Shown piece after piece: positions 37,115-44,707 of a stretch of 64,000 bases of DNA. Positions within the stretch are counted from its first letter, which is position 1. Every line of letters starts with the position of its first letter. Position numbers and translations under genes: made by a program. This DNA comes from Demequina maris (lineage in GTDB: Bacteria; Actinomycetota; Actinomycetes; Actinomycetales; Demequinaceae), in assembly GCF_000971155.1 (NCBI RefSeq), contig NZ_BBLX01000007.1:62001-126000 (forward strand), in the 5' to 3' direction. The notes beneath the pieces are model-generated. The model saw only the letters and a list, made by a program, of their open reading frames with translations, searched no databases and was not told the origin of the DNA.

Positions 37115-37756
37115 ATGCATCTGCACGTCGCCGATCACCCGCTCATCCGTCACAAGGTCACCGTCCTGCGGGACAAGAAGACCCCGTCGCCGACGTTCCG
37201 CCTCCTGGTGGACGAGCTGGTGACGCTGCTCGCGTACGAGGCGACCCGCGACGTGCGCGTGGTCGAGTGCGAGGTCGAGACCCCGCTGACCACCACGACC
37301 GGCACCAAGATCGCGGACCCGGCGCCCATCATCGTGCCGATCCTGCGCGCGGGCCTGGGCATGCTCGACGGCATGACGCGCCTGCTGCCGAGCGCCGAGG
37401 TGGGCTTCCTGGGCCTCAAGCGCGACGAGGAGACCCTCGAGGCGATCACCTACGCGAACCGCCTCCCCGAGGACCTCACGGGTCGCCAGGTGTTCCTCAT
37501 CGACCCGATGCTCGCGACCGGCGGCTCGCTCGTCATGGCGATCGAGTACGTGCTCGAGCGCGGCGCCACCGACGTCACCTGCGTGTGCCTGCTCGCGGCG
37601 CCCGAGGGCATCGCCCACGTCCAGGAGAAGGTGGGCGACCGCGCCGACGTCTCCGTGGTCGTCGCGCAGGTCGACGAGAAGCTCAACGAGGTCGGCTACA
37701 TCGTGCCGGGCCTCGGCGACGCGGGCGACCGCCTGTACGGCATCGTCGACCTGTAG
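37115..37756 (+). CDS. upp: Uracil phosphoribosyltransferase
   Basis: Upp makes UMP from uracil and PRPP (pyrimidine salvage). The 213-residue protein has the PRPP-binding motif [10 protein letters not shown] (129-138), the [10 protein letters not shown] segment and a C-terminal YGIVDL end, all standard. TACCCT (37103-37108) stands exactly six bases before the ATG, with no ribosome site, so the mRNA is probably leaderless. The gene ends 46 bases before the LacI gene of the second sugar locus, which has its own promoter. Confidence 0.97.
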   Translation: MHLHVADHPLIRHKVTVLRDKKTPSPTFRLLVDELVTLLAYEATRDVRVVECEVETPLTTTTGTKIADPAPIIVPILRAGLGMLDGMTRLLPSAEVGFLGLKRDEETLEAITYANRLPEDLTGRQVFLIDPMLATGGSLVMAIEYVLERGATDVTCVCLLAAPEGIAHVQEKVGDRADVSVVVAQVDEKLNEVGYIVPGLGDAGDRLYGIVDL

Positions 37757-37776
37757 GTCATCTGCTTGCGCGATCC

Positions 37777-37796
37777 TGCAAGTTCTTGCATAGTCT
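37777..37796 (+). promoter_or_regulatory. Operator and promoter of the second LacI gene
   Basis: TGCAAGTTCTTGCA (37777-37790) is a palindrome with perfect six-base arms, abutting the -10 box TAGTCT (37791-37796). Six bases later the ATG follows (leaderless). A CTTGC...GCAAG pair (37765-37782) overlaps it. Autoregulation by the encoded LacI protein is likely. Confidence 0.65.
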
Positions 37797-37802
37797 TGCG
37801 CT

Positions 37803-38816
37803 ATGTCGAAGAGGCTTGCTGAGGTCGCCCGCAAGGTCGGGGTGAGCGAGGCCACCGTGAGCCGCGTGCTCAACGGCAAGCCCGGCGTGTCGGAGGCCAC
37901 GCGTCAGGCCGTGCTCACGGCGCTCGACGTGCTCGGCTACGAGCGCCCCACCAAGCTGCGCGGCGAGCGCGCGCGGCTCGTCGGCCTCGTGCTGCCGGAG
38001 CTGCAGAACCCGATCTTCCCCGCGCTCGCGGAGATCATCGGCGGCGGGCTCATGCAGAGCGGCTACACGCCCCTGCTGTGCACGCAGAACGCGGGCGGTA
38101 TCACCGAGTCCGACTACGTCGACCTGCTGCTCGCGCAGCAGGTGAGCGGCGTCATCTTCCTCGGCGGCAACTACACCGAGGCGGACGCGCCCCACGGGCA
38201 CTACGAACGGCTGCGGCAGGTCAACCTGCCCACCGTGCTGGTGAGCGCCCCGGTCGCGGATCTCGGGTTCGCGACGATCTCCACCGACGACGTGTCCGCG
38301 GCCGAGCAGGCCGTGCTGCACCTCCACCAGCTCGGCCACCGGCGCATCGGCCTGCTGCTCGGCCCCGCCGGCCACCAGCCGTCGCGCCGCAAGCGCGAGG
38401 GCGCCGAACGTGTGCTCGACCGCCTCGGCATCCCGCTCGACCCGTCCCTCCTGGTCCACGGCCTGTACTCGATCGAGTCCGGCCAGGCGGGCGCCACCCG
38501 CCTGCTCGCGAACGGCGCCACCGCGATCGTGTGCGCGTCCGACCCGCTCGCGCTCGGCGCGATCCGCGCGGCGCGCCGCGCGGGCCTCGCGGTGCCGCAG
38601 GACGTGTCGGTGGTGGGCTACGACGACTCCGCGCTCATGAGCTTCACCGACCCGCCGCTCACCACGGTGCGGCAGCCCATCGACGCGATGGGGCGCGCGA
38701 TCATCGACCTGCTGCTCGGGCAGATCGCGGGCACCGCACAGCCCGGCGACGAGCTGCTCTTCGAGCCCGAGCTCGTGCTGCGCGGGTCCACGGGCCCGGT
38801 CCCCGCCGCGCGCTGA
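37803..38816 (+). CDS. LacI-family regulator of the alpha-glucoside locus
   Basis: This 337-residue repressor has a helix-turn-helix RLAEVARKVGVSEATVSRVLNG near the N-terminus, a hinge (PTKLRGERARLVGLVLPE) and a sugar-binding effector domain ending VVGYDDSALMSF. It precedes a GH13 enzyme and an ABC importer on the same strand and probably represses them. Its own promoter is overlapped by TGCAAGTTCTTGCA, and a related sequence lies before the GH13 gene (39030-39042). Confidence 0.93.
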   Translation: MSKRLAEVARKVGVSEATVSRVLNGKPGVSEATRQAVLTALDVLGYERPTKLRGERARLVGLVLPELQNPIFPALAEIIGGGLMQSGYTPLLCTQNAGGITESDYVDLLLAQQVSGVIFLGGNYTEADAPHGHYERLRQVNLPTVLVSAPVADLGFATISTDDVSAAEQAVLHLHQLGHRRIGLLLGPAGHQPSRRKREGAERVLDRLGIPLDPSLLVHGLYSIESGQAGATRLLANGATAIVCASDPLALGAIRAARRAGLAVPQDVSVVGYDDSALMSFTDPPLTTVRQPIDAMGRAIIDLLLGQIAGTAQPGDELLFEPELVLRGSTGPVPAAR

Positions 38817-39102
38817 ACCCGCGCCGTCGCACGACCGCAAGTCACACCTCTCGCGACACGTGCGCCCCGATCCCCGTTCGCGGCGCTGACCACCTGCCGT
38901 CAGCTGTGTGACATGCGCGCGCGGAGCGCTCCCGCTCCCTGCCAGGCGTGACGCCGCCGCGCGCGGATGGACCCGTGCCTCCGTCCCGCCGTGAGCCTCG
39001 TTACCGAATCGCAATCTTGCTAGTGATTGTCAAAAACTTGCGCAGTATCGCGTCGAAAGTTACGGTGGTCGCATTCTCGACGACGACGATGCAAGGAGCG
39101 AT
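38817..39102 (+). promoter_or_regulatory. Spacer and control region before the GH13-ABC operon
   Basis: No gene is present. GTCACAC and GTGTGAC face each other in the first half. Near the start codon are GCAATCTTGC (39011-39020) and TTGTCAAAAACTTGCG (39027-39042). The complement of the latter, CGCAAGTTTTTGA, matches the LacI site TGCAAGTTCTTGCA at 10 of 13 positions, and TTGTCA could be a -35 box. A GACGATGC octamer (about 39086) directly precedes the AAGGAG ribosome site. Confidence 0.5.
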
Positions 39103-40854
39103 GTGGACAGCGACGTCCTGAGCCCGGCCGACGCGGCCTCCGGCGCATCCGCCGCCGGCAGCCCGGGCGCCTCGCCCGCGCTCCCGCGGCACCAGGCGCC
39201 CACCGACCGCCCCGACGCCGGTCATGAGTGGTGGCGCACCGCGGTGATCTACCAGGTCTACGTCCGCTCGTTCGCGGACGCCGACGGCGACGGCACCGGC
39301 GACCTCGCCGGCGTGCGCGCCCGGCTGCCCTACCTCGCGGCGCTCGGCGTCGACGCGCTGTGGTTCAACCCCTGGTACCCGAGCCCGCTGGCGGACGGCG
39401 GCTACGACGTCGCCGACTACCGCGCGATCCACCCCATGTTCGGGGATCTCGCCGAGGCGGAGGCGCTCATCCGCGAGGCCGGTGAGCTCGGCATCCGGAC
39501 GATCATCGACATCGTCCCCAACCACATCAGCCACGAGCATGAGTGGTTCCAGGCCGCCCTCGCCGCCGGCCCCGGAAGCCCCGAGCGCGAGCGCTTCTGG
39601 TTCCGGCCCGGCCGCGGGGAGCACGGCGACCAGGAGCCCACGGACTGGGTGTCGAGCTTCCAGGGCTCCACGTGGACCCGCACCACGAACCCCGACGGCA
39701 CGCCCGGCGAGTGGTACCTCCACCTCTTCACGCCGGAGCAGCCCGACCTCAACTGGAACCACCCCGACGTGCGCGCCGAGCACGAGGACGTGCTGCGGTT
39801 CTGGTTCGATCGCGGCGTCGCCGGCGTGCGCATCGACTCCGCCGCGCTGCCGGTCAAGGACGAGGCGCTGCCGATGCTGCCGGTCGACCCCGCGCCGGGT
39901 CAGCACCCGCATGTCGACCGCGACGAGATCCACGACATCTACCGCGCGTGGCGCGCCGTCGCGGACTCGTACGAGCAGCCGCGCGTGCTCGTCGGCGAGG
40001 TGTGGCTCGAGGACGCCGCCCGCTTCGCGCGGTACCTGCGCCCCGACGAGATGCACACCGCGTTCAACTTCGACCTCATGACGCAGCCATGGGACGCGGA
40101 GGCCATGCGCCGCTCGATCCGACGCACCCTCGCCGAGCACGCCCCCGTGGGCGCGCCCGCGACCTGGGTGCTGTCCAACCACGACATCACGCGGCCGGTG
40201 ACCCGGTACGGGCGCGAGGACTCGGGCTTCGCGTTCGACCGCAAGCGCTTCGGCACCCCCACCGACCTCGCGCTCGGCACCCGCCGCGCCCGCGCCGCCG
40301 CCCTGCTCACGGCCGCGCTGCCCGGCTGCCTCTACATCTACCAGGGAGACGAGCTGGGCCTGCCCGAGGTCGAGCTGCCCCGAGAGGTCATCGAGGACCC
40401 GATGCACTTCCGCTCCGGCGGCGTGGACCCGGGCCGCGACGGCTGCCGCGTCCCGCTGCCGTGGAGCGGCGACGGCGTCTCCCTCGGCTTCGGCCCGGAC
40501 GATGCGGCGGAGCCGTGGCTCCCGCAGCCCGCCGCCTTCGCGGCGCTCGCCGTCGAGCGCCAGGAGGCCGACGCATCGTCCATGCTCGCGCTGTACCGCG
40601 ACGCGCTCGCGCTGCGCCGCGACCGCGACGACCTGCGCGAGGGCGACCTCGCGTGGCACGAGCTCGGCGCCGACGTCATCGCGTTCACCCGCGGCGGCAC
40701 GGTCGCGTCGATCACCAACCTGGGCGGCGCGCCGATCGCGCTGCCCGACCACCGCGGCGTCCTGCTCGCGAGCTCCCCGCTCGCGGCCGGGATGCTGCCC
40801 CCGGACTCCACCGTCTGGCTCGCCGTCGAGCCCGCCGGTGACGAGAGCGCCTGA
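39103..40854 (+). CDS. GH13 alpha-glucosidase-type enzyme
   Basis: This 583-residue alpha-amylase-family protein has the GH13 regions: DIVPNH (136-141), GVRIDSA with nucleophile Asp245, GEVW with acid/base Glu299, and LSNHD with Asp361. The N-terminus RTAVIYQVYVRSFADADGDG is that of oligo-1,6-glucosidase/alpha-glucosidase subfamilies (GH13_23/30-like). It hydrolyses short alpha-glucosides in the cytoplasm. GTG 39103 follows AAGGAGC; the overlapping ATG at 39101 is in another frame. Two nonamer copies (40497, 40573) encode Asp-Asp-Ala and Ala-Ser-Ser near the end of the domain. Confidence 0.93.
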   Translation: MDSDVLSPADAASGASAAGSPGASPALPRHQAPTDRPDAGHEWWRTAVIYQVYVRSFADADGDGTGDLAGVRARLPYLAALGVDALWFNPWYPSPLADGGYDVADYRAIHPMFGDLAEAEALIREAGELGIRTIIDIVPNHISHEHEWFQAALAAGPGSPERERFWFRPGRGEHGDQEPTDWVSSFQGSTWTRTTNPDGTPGEWYLHLFTPEQPDLNWNHPDVRAEHEDVLRFWFDRGVAGVRIDSAALPVKDEALPMLPVDPAPGQHPHVDRDEIHDIYRAWRAVADSYEQPRVLVGEVWLEDAARFARYLRPDEMHTAFNFDLMTQPWDAEAMRRSIRRTLAEHAPVGAPATWVLSNHDITRPVTRYGREDSGFAFDRKRFGTPTDLALGTRRARAAALLTAALPGCLYIYQGDELGLPEVELPREVIEDPMHFRSGGVDPGRDGCRVPLPWSGDGVSLGFGPDDAAEPWLPQPAAFAALAVERQEADASSMLALYRDALALRRDRDDLREGDLAWHELGADVIAFTRGGTVASITNLGGAPIALPDHRGVLLASSPLAAGMLPPDSTVWLAVEPAGDESA

Positions 40855-40887
40855 GGGCGCGCATCCCCAAGGAGAAGGAGAAAGACA

Positions 40888-42285
40888 ATGATGTCGATCA
40901 GTCGCAGGACCGCGGCGGCGGGCGTGACGCTCGCGGCCGGGGCGATGCTCCTCACCGCGTGCACGTCCAGTGACGGCGCCGAGACCACCAGCTCGTCCGA
41001 CGGCTCCGCCGGGGGCACGAAGGTCGAGCTGCGCGTCGCCACGTTCCCGCCCGGCGCCGACGCCGCGGCCTACGAGGCGTTCGCCACCCAGGAGGCCCAG
41101 TTCGAGGACGCCAACCCCGACATCGACGTGATCGGCGTCGAGTACGAGTGGACCGGCCCGACCTTCGCGGTGCAGCTGGCAGGTGGCAGCCTGCCCGACG
41201 TCTTCACCGTCCCGTTCACGGACTCGAAGACCCTCCTCGAGAACGGCCAGCTCATGGACGTGACCGACGAGATCGACGCGCTCGGCTACACGGACTCGTT
41301 CAACCCCGTGATCCTTGACGGCGTCACCGGCGCGGACGGCCACATCTACGGCTTCCCCCGCCAGGCGTACGCGATGGGCCTGCACTACAACCGCGACCTG
41401 TTCGAGCAGGCCGGGCTCGACCCCGATGACCCGCCGGCGACCTGGGACGAGGTCCGCGAGGCGGCCAAGGCCATCACCGAGGCCACTGGCAAGGCCGGCT
41501 ACGCGCAGATGGCGATCAACAACACGGGCGGCTGGCAGCTCACCGCGCAGACCGTGTCGCGCGGCGGCCGCACGCAGGTCGACGACGGCGACGGCACCTA
41601 CACCTCGACCATCAACAACGAGGGCACCAAGGCGACGCTCGAGTTCCTGCACGACCTGCGCTGGGTCGACGACTCGTTCGGCTACAAGGTGGACCTCGAC
41701 TGGGGAACCATCAACCAGGAGTTCGCCGCGGGCAACGTCGGCATGTTCACCTCCGGCTCGGACGTCTACACGGCGCTCGTGCGCGACTTCGGCATGGAGG
41801 CCGGCGACTACGGCCTCACGGTGATGCCGCTCGAGGGCGAGGACCCCGGCACCCTCGGCGGCGGCGACATCGCCGTCGTGAGCCCGACCGTCGACGACGC
41901 CACCAAGGCCGCGGCCATCAAGTGGATCGACTGGTACTACATGCAGAAGCTGATGAACGAGGCCGCCGCGGTCGCGGACGCGCAGGCGCTGGCCGACGCG
42001 GGCCAGGCCGTCGGCACCCCGGTGCTGCCGGTCCTCAGCCGCGAGCTCTACGAGGAGTCGCAGACCTGGATCGCGGACTACGTCAACGTGCCCGTCGACC
42101 AGATGGCGCCGTTCACCGACCGCATCTGGGACCAGACCCCCGTGGGCGAGCCCAAGGGCAAGACGCAGGAGATCTACGCCCTGCTCGACCCGCTCGTCCA
42201 GGCCGTCCTCACCGACGAGAACGCGGACATCGACGCCCTGCTCACGCAGGCCGACGCCGACGCCCAGGCCCTTCTCGACCAGTAG
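40888..42285 (+). CDS. Sugar ABC transporter substrate-binding lipoprotein (alpha-glucoside)
   Basis: This 465-residue family 1 extracellular binding protein has a lipoprotein signal ending LLTAC (Cys25). Typical segments include YGFPRQAYAMGLHYNRDLFEQAG. AAGGAGAAGGAG precedes two consecutive ATG codons (40888, 40891). It is the second gene of the GH13 operon and likely binds malto- or other alpha-gluco-oligosaccharides (context inference). No dedicated ATPase is encoded, as in the first sugar locus. Confidence 0.92.
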   Translation: MMSISRRTAAAGVTLAAGAMLLTACTSSDGAETTSSSDGSAGGTKVELRVATFPPGADAAAYEAFATQEAQFEDANPDIDVIGVEYEWTGPTFAVQLAGGSLPDVFTVPFTDSKTLLENGQLMDVTDEIDALGYTDSFNPVILDGVTGADGHIYGFPRQAYAMGLHYNRDLFEQAGLDPDDPPATWDEVREAAKAITEATGKAGYAQMAINNTGGWQLTAQTVSRGGRTQVDDGDGTYTSTINNEGTKATLEFLHDLRWVDDSFGYKVDLDWGTINQEFAAGNVGMFTSGSDVYTALVRDFGMEAGDYGLTVMPLEGEDPGTLGGGDIAVVSPTVDDATKAAAIKWIDWYYMQKLMNEAAAVADAQALADAGQAVGTPVLPVLSRELYEESQTWIADYVNVPVDQMAPFTDRIWDQTPVGEPKGKTQEIYALLDPLVQAVLTDENADIDALLTQADADAQALLDQ

Positions 42286-42290
42286 CGCCC

Positions 42291-42324
42291 GCGGTGGGTG
42301 CGGGCATCGGCCCGCACCCACCGC
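42291..42324 (+). terminator. Intercistronic hairpin between SBP and permease genes
   Basis: Perfect 15-bp arms GCGGTGGGTGCGGGC / GCCCGCACCCACCGC lie across ATCG, five bases after the SBP stop. It probably sets a high SBP-to-permease ratio, as for the hairpin at 19549. Confidence 0.75.
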
Positions 42325-42341
42325 CGCGCCGGAGGACTCGC

Positions 42342-43286
42342 ATGACCACCACCTCACCCGCCGCGCCGCCGGAGCGCGCGGCCCGCCGTCGCGGGACGCC
42401 GGCGACCTGGCTGCGTTCGGGCGGCCTCTCGCGGCTCGCCTTCGCGCTGCCGATGATCCTCGTCTTCCTCGTCTTCAGCTGGACGCCCATCGTCCGCTCC
42501 GTCGTGATGAGCTTCCAGGAGACCAACCTGCTCACCCCCGCGACCTGGGTGGGGATCGACAACTTCGTCGCGGTGCTCAACGACCCGCTGCTCGGCACCG
42601 CCGTGCGCAACACCCTGTACTTCGCGGCCCTCGCCCTCGTCATGGGCTTCCCCATCCCGATCCTCATGGCCGTCCTCATGAGCGAGGTCCGTCGAGGCAA
42701 GGGCGTCTACTCTGCGCTCGCCTACCTGCCCGTGGTGGTGCCGCCGGTGGTCGCGGTGCTGCTGTGGAAGGTCTTCTACGACGCCTCGCCCAGCGGCGTG
42801 TTCAACACCGTCCTGGGTGCGGTGGGGATCTCACCGCAGCCATGGCTGCAGAGCCCCGACACCGCGATGCCCTCGCTCGTCATCGAGGCGACCTGGGCCG
42901 CCGCGGGCGGGTCGATCATCATCTACCTCGCCGCGCTGCTCAGCGTGCCGCCCGAGCTCTACGACGCGGCCGAGGTCGACGGCGCGAGCATCTGGCGCAA
43001 GGCCTGGCACGTCACGCTGCCGCAGCTGCGCAACGTGATCTTCGTGATGCTCATCCTGCAGATCCTCGCCACCGCGCAGATCTTCCTCGAGCCGTTCCTC
43101 TTCACGGGCGGCGGCCCCAACAACGCCACGGTCACGGTGCTGCTGCTCATCTACCGCTACGCGTTCCAGAACTCGCTCGGCGGCAACTACGGGATGGCGA
43201 CCGCCCTGTCCGTGATGCTCGCGATGTTCCTGGCCGTCCTCAGCTGGGTCTACTTCCGCCTCACCAACCGCTGGAGCACGTCATGA
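42342..43286 (+). CDS. Sugar ABC transporter permease, MalF type
   Basis: This 314-residue permease has six helices and the EAA loop YDAAEVDGASIWRKAWHVTLP. GGAGGAC precedes the ATG. Its stop overlaps the start of the second permease (ATGA), so both are made in equal amounts. It imports the sugar bound by the lipoprotein at 40888. Confidence 0.93.
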   Translation: MTTTSPAAPPERAARRRGTPATWLRSGGLSRLAFALPMILVFLVFSWTPIVRSVVMSFQETNLLTPATWVGIDNFVAVLNDPLLGTAVRNTLYFAALALVMGFPIPILMAVLMSEVRRGKGVYSALAYLPVVVPPVVAVLLWKVFYDASPSGVFNTVLGAVGISPQPWLQSPDTAMPSLVIEATWAAAGGSIIIYLAALLSVPPELYDAAEVDGASIWRKAWHVTLPQLRNVIFVMLILQILATAQIFLEPFLFTGGGPNNATVTVLLLIYRYAFQNSLGGNYGMATALSVMLAMFLAVLSWVYFRLTNRWSTS

Positions 43287-44284
43287 CCGCGGACACCGTC
43301 ACCCCCGCCCCGAGCGCCGCGGCGGCCGCCCCACCGCCGCCCGGGCCCGCATCGTCCCGTCGTGCGGTCCGGACGATGCGGCGCCGGCCCTCCCTCACGG
43401 ACTCCGACCGCAGCATCGTCTCGGACGCCGACCGGCGCCAGCCGCGCGTGCGCCGCGCGATGGCCGGGGTGCACGTGTTCCTCGCGGTCACGCTGGTGCT
43501 CGCCGGCCTCGGCCCGCTGCTGTGGCTCGCCAAGGCGGCCGTCACGCCCACCCAGGACACGCTGCGCCAGCCGTTCGCCCTGTGGCCGAACGGCATCGAC
43601 TGGGCGAACCTGTCGACCGCCTGGAACGACATCCACATCGACCAGTACTTCTTCAACACGATCGTGATCGCGGCCGGCGCGTGGGCGTTCCAGCTGCTCG
43701 TCGCAACCACAGGCGCGTACACGCTGTCGGTGCTGCGGCCGCGCTATGCGCGGGTCCTCAACGGGCTCGTGCTCGCGACGCTGTTCATCCCGTCGGTGGT
43801 GCTGCTGGTGCCGCTGTACCTCACGATCGTCGACCCGCCGTTCCTCGGACGGGACCACTCGCTGCTCAACAACTACCTGGCGGTCTGGCTGCCGATGGCG
43901 GCGAACGCCTTCAACATCCTGCTGGTGAAGCGCTTCTTCGACGGCCTGCCGCGCGAGGTCATCGAAGCCGCGCAGACCGATGGCGCCGGCCCGTTCCGGC
44001 TGTTCTGGTCGATCATCCTGCCGATGTCCCGCCCCATCCTGGGCGTCGTGTCGGTGTTCGCGATCATCGCGGCATGGAAGGACTTCCTGTGGCCGCTGCT
44101 GGTGCTGCCCGACCCGGCGGTGCAGCCGCTGTCGGTCCGCCTGCCCGCGGTCCAGTCGCAGACCGAGCTCGACGTGTTCCTCGCCGCGCTCGCCATCGCG
44201 ACGATCATCCCGATCGCGATGTTCCTCATCTTCCAGCGCGTGTTCCTCCGATCCGCGGGTCTCGGAGGGGCGGTCAAGGGCTGA
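43283..44284 (+). CDS. Sugar ABC transporter permease, MalG type
   Basis: This 333-residue partner permease has six helices and the EAA motif IEAAQTDGAGPFRLFWSIILP. The first 60 residues form an unusually long Ala/Pro- then Arg-rich cytoplasmic tail, in which two nonamer copies lie 22 bp apart in opposite orientation (43349 and 43371, with a GCATCGTC octamer at 43413). The tail is probably disordered, so the DNA motif and not the peptide may have been selected there. Confidence 0.92.
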   Translation: MTADTVTPAPSAAAAAPPPPGPASSRRAVRTMRRRPSLTDSDRSIVSDADRRQPRVRRAMAGVHVFLAVTLVLAGLGPLLWLAKAAVTPTQDTLRQPFALWPNGIDWANLSTAWNDIHIDQYFFNTIVIAAGAWAFQLLVATTGAYTLSVLRPRYARVLNGLVLATLFIPSVVLLVPLYLTIVDPPFLGRDHSLLNNYLAVWLPMAANAFNILLVKRFFDGLPREVIEAAQTDGAGPFRLFWSIILPMSRPILGVVSVFAIIAAWKDFLWPLLVLPDPAVQPLSVRLPAVQSQTELDVFLAALAIATIIPIAMFLIFQRVFLRSAGLGGAVKG

Positions 44285-44707
44285 CGCCCCCTTCCTCGTC
44301 GGCACCTGACGCGCGGCTGGCAGGGGGAGTCCGCGGGGACGATGCGGCGCTTCCGTGCGCGCGGCGGGTCCCGTTGTCAGACCCCGGTGAGACCCTCGAA
44401 GGGTGGTCAGGATCGGCGGTCCCAGAGTGTTCAACAGGCGGTGGCCTGTCGTCCACACGACACGCCGAGGTGTCCACAGGCTTTACACAAGGTTCTCCAC
44501 AGAACCACAAGATGTAGGGGCGCACATCGCAACATGCCCCAACATCTTGTTGCACACGGGTGTAGTTCGCGTTAGGTTCGGGGGTGCGCCTCGAGCTGAC
44601 GACGCCGGTGGAACCCCCCGGATCCGCCGCCACCCGAGCGCGATGAAGCACCGATCCGGCACGGTCCCAGGGGAGGGGTCGCCGGGAGCACCTTCGAGGG
44701 GAGCATC
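44285..44707 (+). promoter_or_regulatory. 423-bp nrdAB control region with paired NrdR boxes
   Basis: No gene is present. CCACAAGATGTAGGGG (44505-44520) and its inverted near-copy CCCCAACATCTTGTTG (44537-44552) match at 14 of 16 positions and are 32 bp apart centre to centre, three helical turns. This is the spacing usual for NrdR box pairs before ribonucleotide reductase genes. The second box touches a -35 TTGCAC (44550-44555); 17 bp on follows TAGGTT (44573-44578). A leader of about 125 nt leads to nrdA. A GGACGATGC copy lies at 44337, near the end of the preceding operon. Confidence 0.7.
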
